20,210 bases of DNA, taken from contig JANXXV010000886.1 of the NCBI GenBank assembly GCA_025350445.1, forward strand, positions 1 to 20,210, written 5' to 3'. Under the pieces are notes generated by a model, which worked only from the letters and a program-made list of their open reading frames with translations, had not been told where the DNA came from and ran no database searches. This document shows, one piece after another, positions 1-8,205 of this stretch; positions within the stretch are counted from its first letter, which is position 1, and every line of letters begins with the position of its first letter. This DNA comes from Bryobacteraceae bacterium. Its GTDB lineage: Bacteria > Acidobacteriota > Terriglobia > Bryobacterales > Bryobacteraceae. Both the position numbers and the translations under genes were made by a program.

Positions 1-5
1 CTACA

Positions 6-260
6 CTAGGAGTCTGTCGGAATGAAACTATTTTCTGCCAAGCATTAGCAACTTACAGGCTACGCGTAGCTCTCTAAAAAATTCTCTTCGGATGACCCGG
101 GAAGCCCGGTGTTAGGCGCTCTGCGCAGCCTTAAAGGCAGGATGCCACATCGGACCGTAACCCAAGTTTCCGGCCCTCACCAGCACGCGCCGCGCGTGTT
201 CGGTTACTCGTAAGCGATTCATTCTATGTTCGAGAAATTCGATCTCCGACAGACTCCTAG
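6..260. mobile_element. 255-bp MITE-like element with 16-bp terminal inverted repeats
   Basis: The left end, CTAGGAGTCTGTCGGA (6-21), is the exact reverse complement of the right end (245-260). The ends are perfect over 16 bp and diverge inwards. The element is too short to encode a transposase, so it is most likely a non-autonomous element or the internally deleted remnant of an insertion sequence. The outermost CTAG is itself palindromic, so it could be a duplicated target site rather than part of the inverted repeat. The right end coincides with the stop codon of the TonB-dependent receptor. The interior holds short palindromes, including CCGGG-AAG-CCCGG near 98-110 and CACGCG-CCG-CGCGTG near 184-198. 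The family cannot be assigned from this window. Confidence 0.72.
112..222 (-). pseudogene. short reading frame inside the 6-260 element, possible transposase or passenger remnant
   Basis: The minus strand of the element contains an ATG-started frame of 36 residues beginning MNRLRVTEHARRVLVRAGNL and ending KAAQSA with a TAA stop. The same frame is open upstream of the ATG into the right inverted repeat. Basic and hydrophobic residues alternate as in a folded helical segment, which would fit the tail of a truncated protein carried by the element. I do not recognise the family, and such a short frame could be chance. Confidence 0.22.
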
Positions 261-3200
261 AAGATTAGCTTCGCGCCAATCTGAATCTGCCGGGGATCAA
301 GCTGCCCCAACACCTTGCCGAAGGTCGCGGGAGTATTGATGATTCGTCCCACGATCGAGTAATTCGAGTGATTGGCGATATTGAAGGCCTCGGCACGAAT
401 TTGGAATCGCACATGTTCCCGGAAGGGAATCTCCTTTGCGATGACGAGATCGACGTTTGTCAATCCCGGCCCGACCACGGTGTTCTTGCCGACGTTTCCA
501 AAAGTACCCGCGGCAGGCTGAGTAAAGGCCGCCGTGTTGAAGAAGCGGGAGGTGCTGCGATCAGAACCGGAAAGCGCGGCGCTTGCCCCGGGAACGGCGT
601 TCGGCCGGACATAGATGCCGCCTGTCCCGGCACCCACGTTTGCCGGATCGCCCTGCAGATTAATGGTGAACGGGAAGCCGGTTTGCAGGCTGAAGATAGC
701 CGAGAACTGAATTCCTCCAAGTATCCGCCCTGCTAGGCCGTCCTGCAAATACTGCCCCTGCTTGCCGAAGGGGAGTGTATAAAGTCCCGTACTTACCCAC
801 CGGTGGGCAATGTTGAACGAGGCCAGGCCACGTTCGGCGGAAAGCTTGTAGCTATCCTGCGCCGGCGAATTCTCGTTTCCATTTACGCCGCCGGCATTGC
901 GGAACTGGGGAGCGTTGGTAATGGCCTTCGAGAAGGTATAGGAGTTCAGGAAGGAAAACCCTTTGTTGAATCGTTTCTCGAACCGCACCAGCATTGCATG
1001 GTAGTTCGATTGCGCGGAGTGCGGCAGGAAGTTGATAAAGCCGACTGGAACCGAATCTCCAACGACGCTGACATAGCTGGGAAACTGCGTGCCGGGAGCG
1101 TAAACCACGCCTGCATACGGTCGCCGCGGATCGATAGCGCCAATGCCGGGTTGCGCATTGTTGGGCTGTACATTCTGCTCGAGCTTGAGGCCGAGGGAAG
1201 CCAGATAACCGATCTCCAGAACAAGATCCTTGGCGAGTTCCCGCTGCACCGATGCGTTCCACTGGATGGTGTAACTGGTGCGCTGATTGTAGTCAATGCC
1301 GGCCGCTTGCAGGCCCGCCAGCGAGGAACTCACCACGGCGGGACCGAATACGTCGAAATTCGGGAACTTCGGAATGAAATTGTCGCTGTTCACCGTCTGG
1401 GTAATGTTTCCAGGAAGTGCAGCCGCCAAACGGAATAGGGGGTTCAGGTCGTTGAGCGCGTAAAATAAGCCCGACCCAACCTTCACAACAGTCTTGGGAT
1501 TCGCCGCCCAGACGATGCCAACCCGGGGAGCAAAGTTGTTCTTATCGGTATTGGCGCAGCCCTTGGCATAGCCGCTCTGTCCACAAATGAAGAATGTCGG
1601 CTTATAAAACGCCGGCTTGTTCTCGGCGAAAATGGACTGCGGAGACGGCACCTTGGAGTAATCGATGCTCGCCATTTGCCGGCGTTCGTCATACATCGGA
1701 GGAGCAATCTCGTAACGGAGCCCGATGTTGAGCGTTACTGTGGAAGTCAGCCGGATATCGTCCTGGATATAAGCCGAATAAGACCATTGGCGGCCATCGA
1801 TCCGGCTTGGTCCCACGGCGCGGTTTGCAATCTGCGGCAAACCGAGCATCATGGAAGCCAGGGCATCGCCCGTGCCGTCGTTCTTGGCAGTGCGGGTAGT
1901 GAAACCATTGGTGAACTGATAGTTGCCGAGTGTATTCGGCGATTCAATCCGGTTGTATTCCACGTGATAGATCTCGCCGCCGAACTTGATGCCGTGACGG
2001 CCGCGCCGCCACGATACGTTGTCGTAAATCTGGTAGGTATTGTTCCGGACGTTGACGACTCCGCCGCCCGTGGTTGCGTTGTAGCCGCCCGTGCCCCCCA
2101 TGGTTGGGAAGCCAGCCACGATGAACTGCGGGATGGCAGTCTTCGTTCCGTTCACATCGAAACTCAATTCGGGTAGCCCGTTCAGAATACTGAGGCGACC
2201 GTAGCTGACGCGTGTTTCATTGATCAGGTTCGGCGTGATCACCACTGTGGAACCCAGTACTGCATTCTGAGATCGAGCCACATTGATGACGTCACGTCCG
2301 GGAACTGTAGCCGGAATCCTGGCGTCTTCATCGGAGAGCGAATACCGGCCGAAGACGCTCCAGTTGGGCCGCGCGTTAAAGTCGAACCGTCCAGAGTAGT
2401 TTTCGTTGTTCTGGGTAAGGAGGCCGTTCGAGTTTTCGTAAAGATTCGTTGCCGGGTTGGTTGCCAGAGGAAGCAGGCTCAATGCGGCGAGAGATTGCGG
2501 GTTGATGCGGCTGGCGGGAATTCTGTTATCCGGAAATTGAAGACGGGCGCCGTTTGCCAAAGTATTCGGATCGAAAATCCCACCGGGAGTTTTGCTGAAG
2601 TCGCCAGCGCGCTGCAGCGGCGTCGGCACCGAAACCGAGGTCAGTCCGGAACCAGCCTGACGGACACGAAGCCCCTCATAGGAGAGGAATGCGAACAGCT
2701 TTTCTTTCACCACGGGCCCACCGACTGTTGCGCCGTACTGGTTTCGCTGATACTTCGGCAGGCCGGACTGGTTCAAGTTGAAGGGACGTGCGTCCATGGC
2801 CTTGTTGCGAAGGAATTCCCAGGCAGAACCGTGGTATTCATTCGTGCCCGACTTGCTGACAATGTTAACCGACGCGCGGCCATATTCCGCGTTGACCATC
2901 GCAGTCTGCACTTGAAACTCGGCGATCGCGTCCACATTCGGCGAGTAGTTCAACGAATTGTAGTCCGGATCGGTATTGGCAGCGCCATCCAGCAGGAATG
3001 CGGTGTTGTTCGTTCTTCCGCCGGCAATGCTCAATCCGCCGATTTGCCCTTGGCGAATAGTATTCTGCTGCACAGTCCGGCCGCCGGGATTCACGCCAGG
3101 CACCAACAGCGCGAGCTGAATGAACTGGCGTCCGTTCAAGGGAAGCGCGGGAATCTTCTCGCCACCCACTACCGTTCCGGAGGAAATCGATTCACTATTC

Positions 3201-3592
3201 AACGTCGAAGTCGCTTCGCTGACACTCATTATTTCCTTCGTGCTTCCGATCTCAAGTTGCACATCCAGCCGCCCGACCTGCGCAACCTGGACATGAATGT
3301 TCCCGTCCTGGAATTGCTTGAAGCCGGTGGCCTCGACGGTTACCGAATAACCACCGGGCGGCAGCAGAGTGAAGTAAAAGAGTCCGCGGTCGTCGCTAAG
3401 ATATTCTCTGACCTGGCCCGTCGCGGTATTCCGGAGATGCAGCTTCGCACCTTTGACCGAACTACCGGAAGGATCCGATATGAGTCCAAACAGCAAAGCG
3501 GAATCGGACTGCCCGAACACGAAGGCAGCGGAAAGCAGCAGCGCGCCGATGAGAACTAGAAGTCGTTGAAACATAGAGAAAGGTGGCCTCAT
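257..3592 (-). CDS. Oar-like TonB-dependent outer-membrane receptor with carboxypeptidase-regulatory-like N-terminal domain
   Basis: This 1111-aa protein has a signal peptide ending near VFGQ (residue 28). A carboxypeptidase-regulatory-like beta-sandwich follows at about 30-115, with the typical GLISDPSGSSVKGAKLHL opening. The plug is at about 120-245 (PLNGRQFIQLALLVPGV, then FLLDGAANTD), and the rest is a large beta-barrel ending in the terminal aromatic IGAKLIF. Length and order match the Oar-type receptors that are abundant in Acidobacteriota. These are thought to import large substrates such as glycans or peptides across the outer membrane using TonB energy; the substrate here is unknown. 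The true start may be the internal Met7 at 3574, which gives a more ordinary signal peptide. Neither start has a clear ribosome-binding site. The TAG stop lies in the terminal repeat of the 6-260 element, yet the C-terminal Phe is what the family expects, so the protein appears intact. Confidence 0.93.
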   Translation of the reverse strand: MRPPFSMFQRLLVLIGALLLSAAFVFGQSDSALLFGLISDPSGSSVKGAKLHLRNTATGQVREYLSDDRGLFYFTLLPPGGYSVTVEATGFKQFQDGNIHVQVAQVGRLDVQLEIGSTKEIMSVSEATSTLNSESISSGTVVGGEKIPALPLNGRQFIQLALLVPGVNPGGRTVQQNTIRQGQIGGLSIAGGRTNNTAFLLDGAANTDPDYNSLNYSPNVDAIAEFQVQTAMVNAEYGRASVNIVSKSGTNEYHGSAWEFLRNKAMDARPFNLNQSGLPKYQRNQYGATVGGPVVKEKLFAFLSYEGLRVRQAGSGLTSVSVPTPLQRAGDFSKTPGGIFDPNTLANGARLQFPDNRIPASRINPQSLAALSLLPLATNPATNLYENSNGLLTQNNENYSGRFDFNARPNWSVFGRYSLSDEDARIPATVPGRDVINVARSQNAVLGSTVVITPNLINETRVSYGRLSILNGLPELSFDVNGTKTAIPQFIVAGFPTMGGTGGYNATTGGGVVNVRNNTYQIYDNVSWRRGRHGIKFGGEIYHVEYNRIESPNTLGNYQFTNGFTTRTAKNDGTGDALASMMLGLPQIANRAVGPSRIDGRQWSYSAYIQDDIRLTSTVTLNIGLRYEIAPPMYDERRQMASIDYSKVPSPQSIFAENKPAFYKPTFFICGQSGYAKGCANTDKNNFAPRVGIVWAANPKTVVKVGSGLFYALNDLNPLFRLAAALPGNITQTVNSDNFIPKFPNFDVFGPAVVSSSLAGLQAAGIDYNQRTSYTIQWNASVQRELAKDLVLEIGYLASLGLKLEQNVQPNNAQPGIGAIDPRRPYAGVVYAPGTQFPSYVSVVGDSVPVGFINFLPHSAQSNYHAMLVRFEKRFNKGFSFLNSYTFSKAITNAPQFRNAGGVNGNENSPAQDSYKLSAERGLASFNIAHRWVSTGLYTLPFGKQGQYLQDGLAGRILGGIQFSAIFSLQTGFPFTINLQGDPANVGAGTGGIYVRPNAVPGASAALSGSDRSTSRFFNTAAFTQPAAGTFGNVGKNTVVGPGLTNVDLVIAKEIPFREHVRFQIRAEAFNIANHSNYSIVGRIINTPATFGKVLGQLDPRQIQIGAKLIF

Positions 3593-3720
3593 ACTTAGTT
3601 ATTCATTCGTCAGGAAATCTCTAAAACTTTACCTATTGGGCGAACTTCCGATGAATTCCTATTGAACCACTGAATTCAAGACATTGCATGTACCCCAAAT
3701 GGAGTATGCCCTATACCCAT

Positions 3721-3753
3721 CAGTAAGCAAGAGCTAAGCACAATAGCTTACTG
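3721..3753. promoter_or_regulatory. inverted repeat upstream of the secreted repeat-protein promoter
   Basis: CAGTAAGC (3721-3728) and GCTTACTG (3746-3753) are perfect 8-bp inverted arms separated by 17 bp. A second TAAGC lies between the arms, so the right arm could pair with either copy. The repeat sits about 25 bp upstream of the -35 box at 3778, in the 267-bp region between two divergent genes. This is a plausible place for a dimeric regulator. Its function is inferred from position only. Confidence 0.3.
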
Positions 3754-3777
3754 CTTCTCCTAGTTAATTAGCGTGTA

Positions 3778-3806
3778 TTGACTGAATTAGTCTGCGCGTT
3801 TACACT
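3778..3806 (+). promoter_or_regulatory. sigma-70-type promoter for the 3860 gene
   Basis: TTGACT (3778-3783) and TACACT (3801-3806) are separated by exactly 17 bp and resemble the TTGACA/TATAAT consensus. Transcription would start near 3813, giving a leader of about 45-75 nt depending on which start codon is used. It is the only convincing promoter pair seen in the 3593-3859 intergenic region. No equally good promoter for the divergent receptor gene was found. Confidence 0.55.
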
Positions 3807-3859
3807 GAAGTCGCACTGATAATTAAGGTGGCGTGGTGTCTCATGAGTAAGGACAGGTC

Positions 3860-5056
3860 TTGATTTTAAGTTCTCTTTGCGCGCTGATGAATCGTTTCCG
3901 GACCGTCGTGCTTGTTCTTGTGGTCTCTTGCACAGTGGTAGCGCAAGAGAAGGACTTCGTCCCGCCTGCAGTAACTCCCGAAGGGCAGTTTCTCGAGCTA
4001 ATCGATCTCGAAGCGGACCCACAGAAGCAGCTAATGCTGATGGATTTGTTCATCAAGCAATTTCCAGCCTACAATGCGATGGCGGCGGTCTACTCGGAAA
4101 TGCAGGCGAACTGCGTGAAGCTGAATCAGTTTGACCGCGCCCTGGAACTTGGCCAGAAGCTCCTTGCCATCGATCAGGACGATGTGGAAGCACTGAAGCT
4201 GAACCTGGAGGCGTCGCGCGGAAAACAGGACCAGGCCCTTATCAAAAAATGGGGCGACCGGCTGGCACAGCTAAATCAGGGTGAGACGACCGGAGCGATC
4301 ACCACAAGCTCCACCATCAACTTACCGTTCACCGATGGGCCCGGCGGGGCAGCAGGCGCAGCGGAAACTCCCGGCGCTCCGGGCGCAGTCAGCCGGATGG
4401 TGAAAGCGAGGATGGAAGCGGCGCTTTTCAATAAAGCGGTTGAAGAGACGAACGCCACAGTCCGGCTGGACACTCTGGATCAGTTCGTCAAACAGTTCCC
4501 TCAGTCCGCTCACCTTTCCAAGGTCGGCTACCTGCGTTACCTGGCATACCGGCAACTGGGCGATAACAAGAAGGCGTTTACCGTGGCCGAGCAGATTGTG
4601 GTCAGGGATCGGACTAGAGAGGATCTGCTCTATTTTGTGGCGGAGACCTACTTCTCACAGAAGCGGGAGTTGGCAAACGTGCTGGCCTACGCCGCGGCGA
4701 TGCTTGATTTGATGAACGCGAAATCGAAACCTGAGAATCTTTCAGATGCCGAATGGGCCAAACAGAAAGAAACCATCACCTTGCAATCCCGCTATATGAT
4801 GGGAACCACCCACATCTACCAGGAACAGTTTTCCCTGGCCGACAAGAACCTGCGGCTTGCCCTAGGCGCCGGCGCCATGAGCGAGGCGATGCGTTCGAGC
4901 ATCCTGACGTCGCTCGGATGGGCCAACTACAAGATCAAGAACATTCCCGACGCCATAAAATTTTACGAGCAGTGCGCCGCAATTCCCGGACCGCTGCAAA
5001 CGGCCGCCGCGCAGAGCCTGGCTTCCATCAAGAACGAATATGGCCTGGCGCAGTAG
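3860..5056 (+). CDS. secreted TPR-like helical-repeat protein
   Basis: The protein is 398 aa from a TTG start, or 389 aa from the ATG at 3887. An N-terminal signal peptide (MNRFRTVVLVLVVSCTVVAQ counted from the ATG) sends it to the periplasm or beyond. After it come amphipathic helices of TPR type: residues of about 40-130 include FDRALELGQKLLAIDQDD, and a second set at about 180-395 includes ANYKIKNIPDAIKFYEQC. A Gly/Ala/Pro-rich linker near 155-175 separates the two. TPR proteins are usually protein-interaction scaffolds, and no catalytic motif is visible. The TTG start is preceded by GGACAGG at a suitable distance, whereas the ATG gives a more normal signal peptide but no ribosome-binding site. 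The gene is monocistronic and converges on the DUF4097 gene with a 6-bp gap. Confidence 0.85.
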   Translation: MILSSLCALMNRFRTVVLVLVVSCTVVAQEKDFVPPAVTPEGQFLELIDLEADPQKQLMLMDLFIKQFPAYNAMAAVYSEMQANCVKLNQFDRALELGQKLLAIDQDDVEALKLNLEASRGKQDQALIKKWGDRLAQLNQGETTGAITTSSTINLPFTDGPGGAAGAAETPGAPGAVSRMVKARMEAALFNKAVEETNATVRLDTLDQFVKQFPQSAHLSKVGYLRYLAYRQLGDNKKAFTVAEQIVVRDRTREDLLYFVAETYFSQKRELANVLAYAAAMLDLMNAKSKPENLSDAEWAKQKETITLQSRYMMGTTHIYQEQFSLADKNLRLALGAGAMSEAMRSSILTSLGWANYKIKNIPDAIKFYEQCAAIPGPLQTAAAQSLASIKNEYGLAQ

Positions 5057-5062
5057 ACGGAA

Positions 5063-5878
5063 TTATTTCTTTTTCCTGATATAGATCTTGCCATTCAGGG
5101 TGGTGAATTGCATGTCCGCGCCGCCGCCGTTGATGGTTCCGTAGACCGCCTTGTCAAGCCGCACCCGATACTTGCCCTTGCCGGAGGTTCCCTCTTCCAA
5201 AGCAGAACCGGAAGTGGCTTCGAGCTTGATGTCGAAATCGCTGAACACGCCGCCGTGGTCCGATTTCATCTTCACACGGGCCTTCGCATCGGCCGGCAGA
5301 GTGACATCGATATCGCCGTTCAGCGAACTGAAGGACATCGCTTTGCCGGGCTGAATCCGATCCAGCACCACCTGCACTTCGCCGTTCAAGGCGTGCGCCA
5401 CGACTACTCCCGACACGTTCATCAACTTCACCGGACCGTTCACGTTGTCGACGTCGATCTCGCCTCCCACATGGTCCACGTTGATGGAGCCGCCGTTAAT
5501 CGCCCTCAACTGGAGCGAGGTTGCAACAGGCACCTGGATGACAAGGTCTACATCGCCGCGCCCAGGCGACGTGCTGATGCGGACCACGTTGTCCTGCTCC
5601 TCCGCCGTCAGTCCGTAAGCCCCGGCGTCAATGCGGCGCATGCCCTCGGCTTTCTTCGGGAGGTCGCGCCGCCGTTCGCCACCGTGCGATCGGGCCACGA
5701 TGATCACGTCCTTGCCTTCGTAACCCTTCACTGTAATGCTACCGTTGATCAAGCTCGCCTTCAGCAGTCCGGGACGCGAGGCGTCGCTGAACGGAACCGT
5801 CACTCGATCCGATGGGGAATTCTGGCCCCAGGCTGCCGCGACGGTCAACAACGTACTGATATAAAAGGCACTCTTCAT
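5063..5878 (-). CDS. secreted DUF4097-type beta-repeat protein, second copy
   Basis: The protein is 271 aa with a signal peptide (MKSAFYISTLLTVAAAWGQ). The mature part consists of repeated beta-strand units carrying an NG turn: INGSI, INGGSI, VNGPV, LNGEV, LNGDI, INGGG and LNGKI from about residue 45 to 267. This pattern is typical of DUF4097, a putative adhesin-like right-handed beta-helix family of unknown biochemical function. The gene lies 8 bp downstream of a paralogue with the same layout and is probably co-transcribed with it and with the upstream ECF sigma/anti-sigma pair. A Gly/Ser-rich stretch near residues 220-235 breaks the repeat. In bacteria DUF4097 genes are often found beside ECF sigma/anti-sigma genes, so an envelope-stress role is reasonable, but this is inference. 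Confidence 0.85.
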   Translation of the reverse strand: MKSAFYISTLLTVAAAWGQNSPSDRVTVPFSDASRPGLLKASLINGSITVKGYEGKDVIIVARSHGGERRRDLPKKAEGMRRIDAGAYGLTAEEQDNVVRISTSPGRGDVDLVIQVPVATSLQLRAINGGSINVDHVGGEIDVDNVNGPVKLMNVSGVVVAHALNGEVQVVLDRIQPGKAMSFSSLNGDIDVTLPADAKARVKMKSDHGGVFSDFDIKLEATSGSALEEGTSGKGKYRVRLDKAVYGTINGGGADMQFTTLNGKIYIRKKK

Positions 5879-5886
5879 GGAATGAT

Positions 5887-6729
5887 CTAGCCTCGTTTGA
5901 TAATTCGGATACTGCCGTTCAAAGTGTCGAATTTGCGCTCGGGCCCACCGGCGCCGACGCGAATACTGGTAAATCGGTTACTGCGGTATACAAACCTGGT
6001 TCCGTGCCCCTCGTTTCCGACCGCTTGCACCGGCAGCAAATCCGCTTCAAAGTCTGTGTAGATTCCGCCATTAAATGTCTTGCACAGGAAGTTGGCGGCG
6101 AGATCGGGGCGGAACGACACGGCAAGTTCCCCGTTCACGCTCTTGAACGATGAAGCGGCTCGGGGGTTCTCACGAAAGGTCACCTTTACACCGCCATTCA
6201 CGGTGGTTGCGTGGCCTGAGCCGGCCATTTCCAGCAGCTCGATTCCGCCGTTCACGTTGCTGACAACGAAATTACCGTTTGAATTCTCAGCCTTAATGTG
6301 CCCGCCATTTACGGTCCTCAGTTCGAGTTCGGCGTTGGCCGGAACTTTCACCTGGAAGTCGAAAGCGGCACGATAGCCGCTGCGGCCATATTGGTGATCG
6401 CAACCGTTCCGGCAGCGGAAGGGTCCATCGACGTAGAGACGGACGACGTTGCCTTGCTGAGTCATGTCGAGCCTGATATCTCTGCGCGCCCGCTGCAACT
6501 CCCCGGCGTCATCGGCCTTCCAGTACTCATTCACGGTGACCTGGATTTCAGAGCCGCCGTAGGCAACCACGTCGATGGAACCATTCACATTGTCGACGAT
6601 CAGTTTGCGGCCGCCGGCGTCCAAATAGGTGAAGGTCTTCTGAGTGGTATTTCTCTCCACCACTTCGGCGCGGGCGGCGCCCGGACACGCGAGTGCCGCG
6701 GCGATAGCCAACATCCAATTAAATCGCAT
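5887..6729 (-). CDS. secreted DUF4097-type beta-repeat protein, first copy
   Basis: The protein is 280 aa with a clear signal peptide (MRFNWMLAIAAALACPGAARA). The repeated units VNGSIDV, VNGGHI, VNGGIEL, VNGGVKV, VNGELAV, FNGGIY and LNGSIRI mark a DUF4097 beta-solenoid from about residue 48 to the end. Two cysteines in RCRNGC near residue 105 could form a disulfide after export; the downstream paralogue lacks them. The start is supported by AGGAG six bases before the ATG. The gene follows the anti-sigma gene after a 130-bp gap in which I see no convincing promoter or terminator, so it may be read from the sigma-gene transcript or from its own promoter. Binding partner and substrate are unknown. 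Confidence 0.87.
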   Translation of the reverse strand: MRFNWMLAIAAALACPGAARAEVVERNTTQKTFTYLDAGGRKLIVDNVNGSIDVVAYGGSEIQVTVNEYWKADDAGELQRARRDIRLDMTQQGNVVRLYVDGPFRCRNGCDHQYGRSGYRAAFDFQVKVPANAELELRTVNGGHIKAENSNGNFVVSNVNGGIELLEMAGSGHATTVNGGVKVTFRENPRAASSFKSVNGELAVSFRPDLAANFLCKTFNGGIYTDFEADLLPVQAVGNEGHGTRFVYRSNRFTSIRVGAGGPERKFDTLNGSIRIIKRG

Positions 6730-6859
6730 AAAGATCTCCTGTATTCTGTCGATCCGGTGCTAGTCCCTGTTTGCAAAAGTTCGTGGACATCGCTTCCTCA
6801 CGGTCGCGGCCCGGAAACGCCCTTCGAAAATTCATAACGCCACTTTCTGCAACTAAGCA

Positions 6860-7651
6860 CTAGCCGATTTGCTGCAAGGCCAGTTCAATCCGCTTCTTTA
6901 CGTTTCCGTCGAGACCGCTGCGTCCCAGCAGGAAGCGCAGGGCGGGCGCGGCGGGCCGCTCGCGCAGATCAACGAGCAGATCGACGATCGATATCTGGAT
7001 CAGCGGCGAGGTCTGCCTGGCTAGCGACTGCACCAGCCCTTTTCGCGCCACTGGACTGTCCGCGAAATTCCGTATGGCGTCGACCGCAGCCAGACGCACA
7101 TTGACGCTCTGATCCTGATTGATGGTGTGGAGCAGCGCGGAGAGAACTTCGGTGTCGGACCGCTCGGCGCGGTAGCTCCAGTTGACGCCCTGCAGGCGGT
7201 CGCCGGCCGACTGCTGTTGCAACAACGACAAAATGACTAGTTGGCGCATAGTGTGGATCTCTCCGCGAAGCTGGCTGATTTCAGGGTTGGCGTGTTCGCG
7301 CACGGCCGCCAGGTGGCCGCCGGCGAGGCCGGCGCACAGGAGGCCGAGGCTGAGGGCGAATTGAAAAGCCGGATGCCGCGGCCACCAGTGCCAACCGGTG
7401 CGGGAAGCGGCGGCTTCGCGGCGGCCCTGTTGATAGGCGTCGAGCATCTGGTAGAAGCGGGTGCGCATTTCGGGGCCCGGATCGGGCTCGGGGATGCGTT
7501 CGAGCGATGTCCATGTAATATGCAAGTGTTCCGCCTCCTCACGGCAGGCGCGGCATTTCAGGAGGTGGCTGCGGAAATCGGAGGCAGCGGCCGGTTCCAG
7601 CGTTCCCGCCAGATCGTCAGCGAAGTATTCTCTCGCTTTTTCGCAATTCAT
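6860..7651 (-). CDS. membrane-anchored anti-sigma factor with zinc-binding N-terminus and HEAT-like C-terminus
   Basis: The protein is 263 aa. Its N-terminus has the zf-HC2 anti-sigma pattern: Cys3, His29, Cys33 and Cys36 (HLLKCRAC). A single transmembrane segment follows at about residues 95-112 (FALSLGLLCAGLAGG). The helices from about 165 to 262 resemble HEAT repeats (NVRLAAVDAIRNFAD, then LIQISIVDLLVDLRE), and by topology they should lie across the membrane from the zinc domain. The family binds and inactivates a partner ECF sigma factor until a signal arrives. The gene overlaps the sigma gene by ATGA, which supports translational coupling and pairing. A HEAT-type sensor tail is less usual than the short or disordered tails of many anti-sigma factors and may bind a periplasmic protein. 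Confidence 0.88.
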   Translation of the reverse strand: MNCEKAREYFADDLAGTLEPAAASDFRSHLLKCRACREEAEHLHITWTSLERIPEPDPGPEMRTRFYQMLDAYQQGRREAAASRTGWHWWPRHPAFQFALSLGLLCAGLAGGHLAAVREHANPEISQLRGEIHTMRQLVILSLLQQQSAGDRLQGVNWSYRAERSDTEVLSALLHTINQDQSVNVRLAAVDAIRNFADSPVARKGLVQSLARQTSPLIQISIVDLLVDLRERPAAPALRFLLGRSGLDGNVKKRIELALQQIG

Positions 7652-8205
7652 GACACTCTTTCTCCTGATAATTCCGCAAATATCTGTCCCAATGCCCGGA
7701 CGGCCCGGTAGACGCGGAGCTTGACCGCACCCACTTCACATCCGAGAATTTCTCCGATTTCGTGATATTTCAAATCCTGATAGCGGCTGAGCACCAGAAC
7801 CTCCCGTTTTTCAGCCGGCAGGGCGGCCATGGCGCGTTGCAGCAGCGCGACTTCCTGGAGCTTGCGCAGACGGTCTTCGATGTGCGGCTCGGCGCTGACG
7901 GGTTCAGGCTGTGAATCGCTCCATGACGCTTCGCCCTTGCGTTTGCGGAAAGCGTCGATCTGAGCGTTTCGGCCCACCTGGTACATCCAGGCGGAAAACG
8001 ATGTCTTCGGCACGTAGGTTTCGCGAAATTTCAGCAGACGGAAGAAGACGTCCTGAACCAGATCCTCGCTTAGTTCGCGGTTGCCGGTCAGCCGGTAAAA
8101 GAAGCTGAAGAGCTGCCGGTGATGGCGTTCAAACAGGACCGCAAGCTTACCCACCTCACCATCGCGAATTTTGAGCATCAGCGCCTCGTCGGTCAGGTTA
8201 TCCAC
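7648..8205 (-). CDS. ECF-type RNA polymerase sigma factor, first copy
   Basis: The protein is 185 aa from the GTG at 8205. AGGAG lies eight bases upstream of that start, and it gives the normal ECF length. A longer open frame reaches 8454, but the extra part reads through an intergenic repeat and is not credible protein. Region 2 (about residues 20-90) contains ELSEDLVQDVFFRLLKF and SAWMYQVGRNAQIDAFRKRK. Region 4 (about 120-180) contains LPAEKREVLVLSRYQDLKYHEIGEILG and a helix-turn-helix. It directs RNA polymerase to a small regulon, probably including this operon. It overlaps the anti-sigma gene by 4 nt. No sigma-1.1 or region 3 is present. Confidence 0.92.
   Translation of the reverse strand: MDNLTDEALMLKIRDGEVGKLAVLFERHHRQLFSFFYRLTGNRELSEDLVQDVFFRLLKFRETYVPKTSFSAWMYQVGRNAQIDAFRKRKGEASWSDSQPEPVSAEPHIEDRLRKLQEVALLQRAMAALPAEKREVLVLSRYQDLKYHEIGEILGCEVGAVKLRVYRAVRALGQIFAELSGERVS

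Noticed and set aside
2495..3559. Long plus-strand open frame opposite the TonB receptor
   Set aside because: It is antisense to a clear receptor gene, has no family motif and arises from GC-rich codon bias.
3843..3863. Six-codon leader peptide (MSKDRS) whose TGA overlaps the TTG start at 3860
   Set aside because: It could couple translation, but so short a frame is easily chance and no regulatory codon pattern or attenuator hairpin accompanies it.
5108..5890. 260-codon plus-strand frame opposite the DUF4097 gene
   Set aside because: It is His/Val/Asp-rich without recognisable domains, and the minus strand holds the real gene with signal peptide and repeats.
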